From positions 1 to 47,591 of the forward strand of contig JAIPFF010000043.1 in NCBI GenBank assembly GCA_021736785.1: a DNA stretch of 47,591 nucleotides, read 5' to 3'. This document shows, piece by piece, positions 40,381 through 47,591 of this stretch. Position 1 is the stretch's first letter. Each line of letters opens with the position of its first letter. A program made the translations under genes and the position numbers. Below the pieces are notes generated by a model, which was given only the letters and a program-made list of their open reading frames with translations, did not search any database and was not told the origin of the DNA. This DNA is from Thiohalocapsa sp. GTDB taxonomy: Bacteria > Pseudomonadota > Gammaproteobacteria > Chromatiales > Chromatiaceae.

Positions 40381-41592
40381 TTAACCGGATGCGGTCTCGG
40401 CCGACGCGGTGCGCGGCGCCGGCAACGGAATCGGCGCGTAACGAATCGCATCCGCCGGCAATGCCAGCGCATAGCCCGCACCTTCCTCATGCTGAAGGAC
40501 AAGGTAGGGCAACGCCGCCAACGCCCCGAGCTTGTCCTTCAGGGTGCGATTGAGGGCGCTATTCTTGGTGTTGAAGTAGCTTGGTAGCATGCCGTCACGC
40601 AGACCGAATGCCCCGAGCGTTCTGCCTTCCTCGTCAAGCAGCGGGTCGATCCGGCGCAGCTCTGTCTCGAACTGCGCTCGGTATTCGACGCCACGCCCCT
40701 CGAAATCTTTCTGCGTGATCCCCGGCAGCGGCTTTTGCCTGGCTTGGGCGCGCCGCGCAAACCAGGACAGAAATGCCAGCTCCGCCTTCGGCAGCTGCAC
40801 GGTCTGACCGCCCGCGCGGATACGCTTGGACCTGAGGTCGATCACCAGCTCGCGCTCGGCCAGCGCTTCCTGTACCGAGCTGACACAGGCCGAGAAACGT
40901 GCGTGATCCGTCAGCAGCGGCCGATGCTGCGCTGCGCGCAGGCGCACGAACGGAATCCAGGCCAGATCCACTCTCGCCGTGCGGCAGTCATAGGCAACCT
41001 CCTTGTCCCCGCGCTTGACGTGGATTGGGATTTCGTCCCGCGTCGGATAGTAGAACTCGCGGTGGCTCTCGAATGGCTCCGAAACCAACACGTGGGAGAG
41101 GCGGTCTTGCGGGCGGCCGAACAGCGACAGCGCGTAGCCGACGAAATACCCCATGCTTTTGCGCCCGCCCGCGATCGACACGTGCAGCGCGCTGTGGGGA
41201 TCATCGGTGAGTCTGCGCACGAGGTCCGTTATGAAGTCCGCCGCGCAGACGTTGTCCTCGGGGGAGCGGATGTCCTCCAACGCGGTGCCGTCATTGCCCG
41301 GGATCACGTGGATATTCGCGGGCGGGAAGTGAATCGGGGGCAGCTGATACTCGCGCCGCAGGCGCCCCATCCAGTCGATGGTTGGCGAGAGCAAGTTCAG
41401 ACGCGCGTGCTCGGCTCCGCGCACCGTCGTGACGAGATACACTTCGTCAGGAACCAACGTCGGGTCGGTTTTCCAAAGCGCGTAGATGGTTTCCGTCACT
41501 ACCTGCGGCGTCAGTCCGGTCACCGCCAACAAGACCTGCCGAACGTCGCGTTGGGCTGCAGTGCCCTCGGGCGCAGTCGTTGATGTTCTCAT
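40381..41592 (-). CDS. TIGR02584 (NE0113) CARF protein with C-terminal winged HTH, 403 aa
   Basis: ATG at 41592. The CARF domain starts at about 19 with VLLAVTGLTPQVVTETIYAL and includes SIAGGRKSMGYFVGYALSLFG (about 145-165). From about 250 the sequence reads LVIDLRSKRIRAGGQTVQLPKAELAFLSWFARR, then NSALNRTLKDKLGALAALPYLVL and GYAL, an OmpR-like winged helix. Databases name the family a CRISPR-associated Csm6 ring nuclease. No HEPN site is seen. As the first gene of the operon, it may be a ligand-controlled regulator of it. Confidence 0.75.
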   Translation of the reverse strand: MRTSTTAPEGTAAQRDVRQVLLAVTGLTPQVVTETIYALWKTDPTLVPDEVYLVTTVRGAEHARLNLLSPTIDWMGRLRREYQLPPIHFPPANIHVIPGNDGTALEDIRSPEDNVCAADFITDLVRRLTDDPHSALHVSIAGGRKSMGYFVGYALSLFGRPQDRLSHVLVSEPFESHREFYYPTRDEIPIHVKRGDKEVAYDCRTARVDLAWIPFVRLRAAQHRPLLTDHARFSACVSSVQEALAERELVIDLRSKRIRAGGQTVQLPKAELAFLSWFARRAQARQKPLPGITQKDFEGRGVEYRAQFETELRRIDPLLDEEGRTLGAFGLRDGMLPSYFNTKNSALNRTLKDKLGALAALPYLVLQHEEGAGYALALPADAIRYAPIPLPAPRTASAETASG

Positions 41593-41937
41593 GCCGAATC
41601 CGAGAAACCCCTTCCAAAAGGCTGGCTAGACTAGTCGCGTTCCGCGCGGCACCTCAGATCGAGAGCCACTTGCGGCAACAGCGACACCTGCCGCGATCCT
41701 GCTGAAAGCGGCGGCGGCAGTCCGTTTACGCAAGCTTGTGTGCCGTTTACCGTGCCGAGCGCCCCCGCGCTCGCGCCGTGTTCATGCAGAGTAAACAAAT
41801 CGCACGACACCGAGGTTGGATTCAGGTCACAGAATGCGTGTTCGTTGATCTGTGTAGTAGTTTGCAGTGCGCTGGATTGCCCGACGTCACCATCGCCACT
41901 ATTACCCGGTCGGCTGCGCGCGACCCGCGGACATACG
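41593..41937. other. Promoter region of the CRISPR operon
   Basis: These 345 bases lie upstream of the first CRISPR gene and downstream of the thermonuclease gene. They hold no gene and no CRISPR repeats. A slightly AT-richer part (about 41780-41870) is the likely promoter area, but I see no convincing -35/-10 pair. No leader-like or spacer-like units are present. Confidence 0.5.
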
Positions 41938-42483
41938 CTACCGCCGCGCGCTCCGCCACTCCCAAGGCCGCTGCTGCAACCCCTCCTTCTCCCAGATTCC
42001 CAGCCCCTGCCGCCTCGCCGCGCGCTCGGCGTCGTAGAACTCCCGCGCGGTGCAGTACTTCACGTACACCGCGGCCTGCCCGGCGGCGACCATCTCCAGG
42101 TTCAGGTTGATGTCGCCGTCGAAGACGTTGCCGATGATCCGCCCGTAGCGGTCCTTATCCAGGCGCTCCAGCGAGAAGCGCTCCGGGGTGATGCGGCGCA
42201 AGTAGTCGCGGCTCTCCGTGCCCCAGGGCCGCTGGCCCATCTCCGGGGTGTCGATGCAGTTCAGACGAATTTTGATCTGCTCGCCGTCGCAGACCGCGCG
42301 CATGGTGTCGCCGTCGTAGATGGACTGAACCGTGCAGGCCGATGCCGGACCCTCGGCGGCACCGAGGAAATCGATGCCCTGCCCGGCAATCAGCCAGGGC
42401 ACGGCGACGGCGAGGCCGGCGATGGCCCAGAACGGAATGATGCGCTGGCGTGCCGGCAGCAGCCGGCTCCATTTGATCTGCAT
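41938..42483 (-). CDS. Thermonuclease (SNase-like) family protein, 181 aa
   Basis: ATG at 42483. A membrane or signal helix lies at about 17-35 (PFWAIAGLAVAVPWLIAG). The nuclease domain has IYDGDTMRAVCDGEQIKIRLNCIDTPE (within about 54-81), with the D-x-D-T, R and E of the SNase active site, and KDRYGRIIGNVF carries the second arginine. It probably acts in the envelope or outside the cell on nucleic acid. Such proteins are common near plasmid transfer genes. It is on the same strand as the CRISPR operon but 345 bp away. Confidence 0.8.
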   Translation of the reverse strand: MQIKWSRLLPARQRIIPFWAIAGLAVAVPWLIAGQGIDFLGAAEGPASACTVQSIYDGDTMRAVCDGEQIKIRLNCIDTPEMGQRPWGTESRDYLRRITPERFSLERLDKDRYGRIIGNVFDGDINLNLEMVAAGQAAVYVKYCTAREFYDAERAARRQGLGIWEKEGLQQRPWEWRSARR

Positions 42484-42552
42484 GAGTGCTTCTCCAGTGT
42501 CGATACCGGAGCGACCTCGCCCCGGATACAAAAGGGGCGGGATTCTCGCACC

Positions 42553-43671
42553 TCAGGGCGGCGAATGTGTGGCCGGTGCCAGCCAGCGCTCGAGCCGCGG
42601 GTCGATGTCGACCGGCCTACCCTCCGGCTCGGCATCGGGCATCGCTGCGGCGCCCGGGGCGTGGCGCACCTGGATGGTCAGCTCCACATCGCGCAGCGTG
42701 CGCCCGCGCAGGCGCTCCAGCAGGGCCGGGTCGGCGTAGACGAAGCGCACCGCCTCGCCCTCCACCTCCAGCGTCGGCGGCTTCGGGCGAACGCCCTCGG
42801 CCAGCGCCACGCCGAGCAGGTAGACCTCGCCCTGATCGGCCAGCGGGCGCGCCAGGTCAGCGATCGCATCGGCCGAGAGCAGCTGCGCGCGCACCGGCCG
42901 CGCGGTGGTGTCCTGGCGCTCGGTGCGCTCGAGCTTGGCGTGGTCGGCGTACCAGTCGCAGGCGGAGCCGGTGCAGAGCGACACCGGGCCGCGGTCGGTG
43001 TCGAGGATCAGGCCGCTCTCGCGCCACGGACCGATGATCGGATAGCGCCCCGAGATGTCGGCGAAGGTCGCGTTGTGCCGGCCTTTGACCTCGACGTCGA
43101 ACGCCCAACTCCCCTTCTGCGCGTCGTACTCCGCGCGCACCGACTCCAGGTCCCCGATCGCGGCGCGGATCAGCCCGGCGCTGCCCTTGCCGGTTTCGGC
43201 GAGGGGCATCAGCAGCATGCCGCCGAGCGCCATGACGATCAGGAAGGCCAGCTCTCCGCCGCCCATGACCTCCATGCGATAGCGCGGATTGCCCGGCAGC
43301 ACGCAGCGCACGCGGCTCGGCCAGAACCAGCACACCCCCGACGGCGTCATCATGTCCGCCACCGAGTGCGACACCCAGCCGGCCACCAGCGCGATGAAAA
43401 ACCCGCCCGGCAGCAGCCACCAGGCGAGCAGCCCGACCGCGGCCTGGGCCAGCACTGAATGCGTGAGCGTCCGGTGCCCGAAGCGGCGCTCGATCCAGCC
43501 CGACAACGGCGGCACCACCCGCCCGGAGTAGGACTGCGCCGAGTCCAGATCAGGGATCAGCGCGGCACCCAGCGCCACGGCAGCCTCCGCCGGGTCCGGC
43601 GGATGCGCGGCGACGACGCAGGCGAGCAGGTACGCGGTGTGCGCGGTGGCGAGGTGGGTCGGGGTCAGCAT
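42553..43671 (-). CDS. YdjM-type membrane-bound metal-dependent hydrolase, 372 aa
   Basis: ATG at 43671. The first 170 residues match the LexA-regulated YdjM / DUF457 family: MLTPTHLATAHTAYLL, ALIPDLDSAQSYSGR with metal-binding D, FGHRTLTHSVLA with the HRTxTH pair, and AGWVSHSVADMMTPSGV. Several membrane helices lie here. The C-terminal 200 residues form a soluble domain (VEVKGRHNATFADISGRYPIIGPW). That extension is not typical of YdjM. It is divergent from the NERD gene with 43 bp between the start codons. Confidence 0.75.
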   Translation of the reverse strand: MLTPTHLATAHTAYLLACVVAAHPPDPAEAAVALGAALIPDLDSAQSYSGRVVPPLSGWIERRFGHRTLTHSVLAQAAVGLLAWWLLPGGFFIALVAGWVSHSVADMMTPSGVCWFWPSRVRCVLPGNPRYRMEVMGGGELAFLIVMALGGMLLMPLAETGKGSAGLIRAAIGDLESVRAEYDAQKGSWAFDVEVKGRHNATFADISGRYPIIGPWRESGLILDTDRGPVSLCTGSACDWYADHAKLERTERQDTTARPVRAQLLSADAIADLARPLADQGEVYLLGVALAEGVRPKPPTLEVEGEAVRFVYADPALLERLRGRTLRDVELTIQVRHAPGAAAMPDAEPEGRPVDIDPRLERWLAPATHSPP

Positions 43672-43714
43672 CGGGTTATCCTGCGTCGCCTCCAGTCAGA
43701 AGCACGCAACACCG

Positions 43715-44635
43715 ATGAATGCCTTTTACCCGTCCCTGATCGCCGTCGGCGTGACGCTTGTTCCGGTCTTGCTCGCCGCGGGCATCCTCTACTTGTCGCG
43801 CGAGCGCGAGGCGCGGCGCAGACGACGCTCGCCGCTGACCAGCGAGATCCTGCGCCCGCCTGGCTACAGCCTCGACGAGAAGACCCGGGACCTCTCCCTC
43901 GACCTGGTGATCTACCTGTTGAGCGCCGTGTGGGCGCCGCCCATGCTGCTGTCGATGTACCTGCTGATCCGCGTCTTCACCCCGGAGGCAGACACGCCGC
44001 TGATTTGGGTGATGCTTGCCCTGACTGCCGTCGGCATCCTCGTTTTCACCATGGTGCGGATGCTGCGCATCGCGTCCGTTCTGCGCCGCTACCGCGACGG
44101 ACTGGCCGGCGAGCGGGCCACCGCGCAGCTGCTTGAGCCGATCATCGCCAACGGGGGACGCGTGCTGCACGACATCGAAGGCGACGGCTTCAACGTCGAT
44201 CATGTCGTCGTCGCGCCCGGCGGTGTGTTCGCCATCGAGACCAAGCACCGGCTGAAGCCGACCACGGGACCTCGGAACGAGAACGCCAAGGTGCGATCCG
44301 ACGGCGAAGCGCTGCGCTTCCCGGACTGGACGGATACCGCCAGCATGCGCCAGGCCGCGGCGGAGGCGCGCTGGCTGACCGAGCGGCTGACCCGCGCCAC
44401 TGCGCTGCAGGTGTCCGTGCGCCCCGTGGTCGCGCTGCCCGGCTGGTACGTCGAACGGACGGCCCCCGGCGGCGTGCTCGCCATCAACCCGAAAAACTGC
44501 CTTTTCATGCTGAAGCCGAAGCCCGGCGAGCAAGCGCTGTCCGCAAAGCATATTCAGCGCATCGCTTACCAGCTCCAGCAGATGTCCCGCTTGCCCGACC
44601 CCGATGGCCGGGGCAACAACAAGCGCGACACGTAG
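43715..44635 (+). CDS. NERD-domain membrane protein, 306 aa
   Basis: The ATG at 43715 is preferred to an earlier start that overlaps the divergent gene. Membrane helices lie at about 7-25, 62-80 and 94-112. The soluble part from about 125 is a NERD (nuclease-related) domain: GLAGERATAQLLEPIIANGGRVLHDI (within 128-155), NVDHVVVAPGGVFAIETKHRL with D, then E-x-K as in PD-(D/E)XK enzymes. NERD proteins are probably nucleases, of unknown role. It ends 11 bp from the convergent ATPase gene. Confidence 0.8.
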   Translation: MNAFYPSLIAVGVTLVPVLLAAGILYLSREREARRRRRSPLTSEILRPPGYSLDEKTRDLSLDLVIYLLSAVWAPPMLLSMYLLIRVFTPEADTPLIWVMLALTAVGILVFTMVRMLRIASVLRRYRDGLAGERATAQLLEPIIANGGRVLHDIEGDGFNVDHVVVAPGGVFAIETKHRLKPTTGPRNENAKVRSDGEALRFPDWTDTASMRQAAAEARWLTERLTRATALQVSVRPVVALPGWYVERTAPGGVLAINPKNCLFMLKPKPGEQALSAKHIQRIAYQLQQMSRLPDPDGRGNNKRDT

Positions 44636-44646
44636 CGGTCCGCCCG

Positions 44647-45687
44647 TCACCGCTTCGCCTGCATCATGCGGCTGAAGTACAGCAGCACGTAGAACAGCGA
44701 CGTGCCGACGCCGGCCATGACCATCAGCTCCTTCATGCCGGCGCCGCGGCTGACATAGCGCAGCGCCATGAAGCCGGCGGCCATGATGATCAGCATCGGC
44801 GTCATGTCCAGATAACGCGTCGCCGCGTCGTGGGTCATCTCGCGGACGGTGGAGCGCGACACCTCGGGCTCCGCCGCGGCGGCCGCCAGCATCCCCTCCA
44901 CCGCCGCCGGCACGCCGCCCGCATCACGGGCGATCGCGGTGATGAAGGCCTCGCGCAGGCGCGGCGTCTCGAAGTGCAGCGGATGCTCGGCAAGCCAGTC
45001 CTCGACCCAGGCGCGGACCTCGGCGCGCGCAAGCGGCTTCAGCTCCAGCGTGCGCTCGAACTGCCACAGCAGGCGCATCACCCGCGCGCGGCGGTTGGTG
45101 TCCTCCAGCGTCGCGGCCAGCTGCACGTGCTCGGCGAGCTGGTGGAGCATGTCCGCCTGGGTCGGCGGCACCTCCAGCGACTCGACGAACAGCACCACGT
45201 CGCTGCGCCCCGCCAGCGACCCCAGCGCCAATTGCAGCTGATCGGCCGCGGTCATGCGCGCCAGCGCCCGCTTGATGTGGCGAAACGGCACCGTTCCGGT
45301 CCGATACGCCGCGGCGCGAAAGCGCACCGGAATCATCGACTCCGGCACCTGCAGCCCGATCGCCCCGTGGACCTGCTCGCAGAGCTCGAAACCGAACTGC
45401 TTCGCGGTGGCGACCGACGGCCACAGCGTGATCCGCCCGCCGTCGGCCTGCACCGCGGCGCGCACCTGGCGCAGGAACGCCCGCTTGCCGATGCCGGCCT
45501 TGCCCTTGACCACGACCGATGAGCCCGCGAGCAGCGCATCGGCCGCCTCGCGGATCTGGGCTTGGCGGCCGACGAAGATGGTTGCGGGGACCGTTTCCGC
45601 CGGCGGCACCGGCGCCGTCCCGGACTCGGCTTGCGCCGGTGGCGCCGCTTGCATGTCCCCGCGGATCGCGGCTTCGGATGCGGCCAT
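44647..45687 (-). CDS. AAA-type ATPase with C-terminal membrane helices, 346 aa
   Basis: ATG at 45687. Residues 1-35 are flexible and rich in Ala and Pro. IFVGRQAQIREAADALLAGSSVVVKGKAGIGKRAFL (within about 37-72) has the Walker A GKAGIGKR, and DVVLFVESLEV near 165 is Walker B-like. Two membrane helices close the protein (PMLIIMAAGFMALRYV and VMAGVGTSLFYVLLYF, about 300-340). It is close in layout to STAND or ORC-like ATPases. The gene follows the TolC-like gene by 15 bp. Partner and trigger are unknown. Confidence 0.7.
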   Translation of the reverse strand: MAASEAAIRGDMQAAPPAQAESGTAPVPPAETVPATIFVGRQAQIREAADALLAGSSVVVKGKAGIGKRAFLRQVRAAVQADGGRITLWPSVATAKQFGFELCEQVHGAIGLQVPESMIPVRFRAAAYRTGTVPFRHIKRALARMTAADQLQLALGSLAGRSDVVLFVESLEVPPTQADMLHQLAEHVQLAATLEDTNRRARVMRLLWQFERTLELKPLARAEVRAWVEDWLAEHPLHFETPRLREAFITAIARDAGGVPAAVEGMLAAAAAEPEVSRSTVREMTHDAATRYLDMTPMLIIMAAGFMALRYVSRGAGMKELMVMAGVGTSLFYVLLYFSRMMQAKR

Positions 45688-45702
45688 CGCTACTGCCCTC
45701 GC

Positions 45703-46341
45703 TCACTGCGTCATCGCCGCCAGCAGCGCGCGCAGCTGCTGCCACTGCGCCCCGCCCCAGCGCCGCGCCAGCGTCAGGCGCAGCGCATCCAGCCGGCCGG
45801 CCTCGCGCTGCCAATCGTGCTCGGCGCGCTGCATCGCCTCGGCCTCCGTCCACAGGGTGTCCGGCACGTCGAGGCCTTCGTTGACGCGCTCCTGGCGGTA
45901 GGCGGTGCGATCGCGGGCGAAGCCGCGCAGGGTGTCGAGCGCGCGCACCTGGCTCGCCAACTCGCAGAGCGTCTGGACGTCGCCGAGGAAGGCTTTGCGG
46001 GCCGCATCCACCTCGCCGACATAGGCCGCGCGCGCCTCGGCCTTGGCCAGCCGCGATGTGCGATCGAAGAGCGGGATCTCGACGCGCAGCGCGGCCCGCC
46101 CGCCGGCCGCGCCGGTCTCGAAGGTGGTGTTGGTGTCGTAGCCGAGCGCGAGCGTCATCGACCAGTCTCGCTGCTGCTGCGCCTCGCCGAAGGCCCGCGC
46201 CTCGGCGCGCAGCACCGGGTTGGCGACCTCGAGCAGCCGCAGCGCCTCCTCCAGCCGGCTCTCGCCGGGACATTCCTCCGCACCGGCGGCACCCGCCGCG
46301 CAGGCCAGCAGCAGCGCCGGTACCGGCAACAGCGCGCGCAT
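45703..46341 (-). CDS. Truncated-length TolC-like periplasmic protein, 212 aa
   Basis: ATG at 46341. The signal peptide is about 1-21 (ALLPVPALLLACAAGAAGA). The rest resembles one repeat of an outer-membrane efflux protein: EEALRLLEVANPVLRAEARAFGEA, ALRVEIPLFDRTSRLAKAEARA, then long helices (VNEGLDVPDTLWTEAEAMQRAEHDW). A full TolC-type protein is about 430 residues with two such repeats, so this is a half-length form. It starts 3 bp after the cfa stop, so they are co-transcribed. It might be a periplasmic adaptor rather than a channel. Confidence 0.65.
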   Translation of the reverse strand: MRALLPVPALLLACAAGAAGAEECPGESRLEEALRLLEVANPVLRAEARAFGEAQQQRDWSMTLALGYDTNTTFETGAAGGRAALRVEIPLFDRTSRLAKAEARAAYVGEVDAARKAFLGDVQTLCELASQVRALDTLRGFARDRTAYRQERVNEGLDVPDTLWTEAEAMQRAEHDWQREAGRLDALRLTLARRWGGAQWQQLRALLAAMTQ

Positions 46342-46344
46342 CGC

Positions 46345-47511
46345 TCAGACCACCCGCCGGTAGCGCTCGCGCCGGCCCTGCTTGCACAGCACCACCTGCC
46401 ACAGCTGCCCGTGGCGGGCACGGAAGAAGCCGGCACACGCCAGCAGGTAATAGCGCCAGTGGCGCAGCCCCGCGTCGCCATAGCGCGCCGCGAGCCCCTG
46501 CGGCTTCCAGGCACGGCGCAGGTTCTCCCACCAGGCCAGCAGCGTGCGGTCGTAGTCCGGGCCGACGTTGTGCCAGTCCTCGACGATGAAGCGCCCCTCG
46601 ATCGCTCGTCCGATCTGCGCCAGCGACGGCAACTTGCCGCCGGGGAACACATGCCGATCGATCCAGGCATCGGTGTGCGCGGTGCTGTCGTGACGGCCGA
46701 TCGTGTGCAGCAGCATCAAGCCGTCGTCGGCCAGCAGCTGCGCCGTCGCATCGAAGAAGGTGCGGTAATGACGTGCCCCGACGTGCTCGAACATGCCGAC
46801 CGAGACGATCCGGTCGAACCGCCCGCGCACGTCGCGGTAATCCTGCAGGGAGATCTCGACCGGCAGGTCTCCGGTCTCCGCCGCGGCGTGCTCTTGCTGC
46901 GCCCGCGAGAGCGTCACCCCGACCACGCGCACCCCGTAATGCCGGGCGGCGTGGAACGCGAGCCCGCCCCAGCCGCAACCGATGTCGAGCAACCGCTGCC
47001 CGGGTGCCAGGTCCAGCTTGCGGCAGATCAGGTCGAGCTTCGCCCGCTGGGCGTCGTCGAGGTTGTCGGCCTGCGCCCAGTAGCCGCACGAGTACACCAT
47101 GCTCGGCCCGAGCATCGCGCGATAGAGATCGTTGCCGACGTCGTAGTGGAAGGCGACATCGCGCGCGGCCTGCCGGCGCGAATGGCGATCCAGCAACGGA
47201 CTCGCCGCGGCGCGGGCCGCGAGCCGGATGCGCTCCGGGACGCTCAACAGCCGATCCAGGTTCGCCGCGAGCAGCCGGCGCACGGTCTCGTCGAGGCGCT
47301 CCGCGTCCCAGGCGCCGGCCACGTAGGACTCGCCGAAGCCGAGCGAGCCGCGGGTCAGCACCTCGGCGAAGAAGCGCTGCTCGTCGCGCACCTGGATCGC
47401 CCAGGGCTCCGCACCGCCGATCGGCACGCCCGCGGCCGCGAACCGCGCGGCAAGGCGTTCGGCGCCCATGCCCCCGCGATCCGCCCGGCAGCCTTGCCGG
47501 ATCGCCGACAT
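46345..47511 (-). CDS. cfa: Cyclopropane fatty acid synthase, 388 aa
   Basis: Start taken at the ATG at 47511. A GTG one codon upstream overlaps the preceding stop (GTGATG), and ATG at 47469 is a shorter option. Landmarks: FHYDVGNDLYRAML (about 120-133), MVYSCGYW, KLDLICRKLDLAPGQRLLDIGCGWGGLAFHAA (within about 160-192) with the SAM site GCGWGG, SVGMFEHVG and HTIGRHDSTAHTDAWI. It adds a methylene group from SAM to the double bond of membrane lipid chains. Length is normal. Confidence 0.9.
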   Translation of the reverse strand: MSAIRQGCRADRGGMGAERLAARFAAAGVPIGGAEPWAIQVRDEQRFFAEVLTRGSLGFGESYVAGAWDAERLDETVRRLLAANLDRLLSVPERIRLAARAAASPLLDRHSRRQAARDVAFHYDVGNDLYRAMLGPSMVYSCGYWAQADNLDDAQRAKLDLICRKLDLAPGQRLLDIGCGWGGLAFHAARHYGVRVVGVTLSRAQQEHAAAETGDLPVEISLQDYRDVRGRFDRIVSVGMFEHVGARHYRTFFDATAQLLADDGLMLLHTIGRHDSTAHTDAWIDRHVFPGGKLPSLAQIGRAIEGRFIVEDWHNVGPDYDRTLLAWWENLRRAWKPQGLAARYGDAGLRHWRYYLLACAGFFRARHGQLWQVVLCKQGRRERYRRVV

Positions 47512-47591
47512 CACGCCGGCGCGGCCAGCCGCTCGAAGAACGTGCGCTCCAGCGGTAGCCCGCGCAGGCGCCGCGCCAACTGCTGCAGGCG
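47511..47591 (-). CDS. 3' end of an unidentified gene
   Basis: A minus-strand frame enters from the window edge, ends QLARRLRGLPLERTFFERLAAPA and stops with the TGA at 47511-47513. The stop overlaps the cfa start, so it is the preceding gene of the same operon. The 26 visible residues are too few to identify it. Confidence 0.5.
   Translation of the reverse strand, partial: RLQQLARRLRGLPLERTFFERLAAPA

Overview
The window is GC-rich DNA with codon use, ribosome sites and protein families typical of a gammaproteobacterium, probably of the Chromatiales / purple-sulfur kind. That taxonomic guess is inference, because no rRNA, tRNA or housekeeping marker is present. Nearly every gene reads on the minus strand, so transcription runs from high to low coordinates. 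The content is that of an accessory or defence island, and the 1-9 kb part resembles the cargo of an integrative element or plasmid. I see no integrase, transposase, att site, tRNA, rRNA or CRISPR array.

Region 1 (1-7.2 kb) holds small island genes separated by long GC-rich intergenic DNA. That DNA carries two kinds of repeated structure. One is a hairpin family (four tandem units of about 120 bp plus two dispersed copies) with compensatory base changes. The other is a recurrent leader upstream of three small genes. A Cro/C1-type regulator with an operator over its -10 box is divergent from a zinc-ribbon gene.

Region 2 (7.2-10.9 kb) is a minus-strand group: an Mrr-type restriction endonuclease, a small protein with an MGMT-like pattern, a hypothetical protein, a clear AcrVA2-family anti-CRISPR homologue and a PD-(D/E)XK-like protein. 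Upstream of it lie a lambda-like palindromic operator and the 5' stub of a UvrD helicase gene on the plus strand.

Region 3 (11.2-28.8 kb) is a large DISARM-related locus. In transcription order it has a ribbon-helix-helix protein with a candidate operator, an HNH endonuclease, a PD-(D/E)XK protein, a DrmD-type SNF2 helicase, a very large N6-adenine methyltransferase, a 1925-residue DUF1998-type helicase with a Vsr-like tail, and a UvrD helicase carrying an N-terminal RelE/ParE-like domain. Most junctions overlap (ATGA, GTGA), which implies translational coupling.

Region 4 (29.2-41.6 kb) is a type III-A CRISPR effector operon without adaptation genes or an array. Its order is a TIGR02584 (NE0113) CARF-winged-HTH protein, Cas6, Cas10/Csm1 (cyclase GGDD present, HD nuclease lost), Csm2, Csm3, Csm4, Csm5, a TIGR02221-type CARF-HEPN RNase, a radical-SAM enzyme with an unassigned C-terminal domain, a DUF1232 protein and Csx16. 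It looks like a cyclic-oligoadenylate signalling operon with an activator, an off-switch and a radical-SAM component of unknown job. That radical-SAM gene is the best candidate here for an undescribed function.

Region 5 (41.9-47.6 kb) looks less defence-related: a thermonuclease-family protein, a YdjM-type membrane hydrolase, a NERD-domain membrane protein, a membrane-anchored ATPase, half of a TolC-like protein, cyclopropane fatty acid synthase and the end of one more gene.
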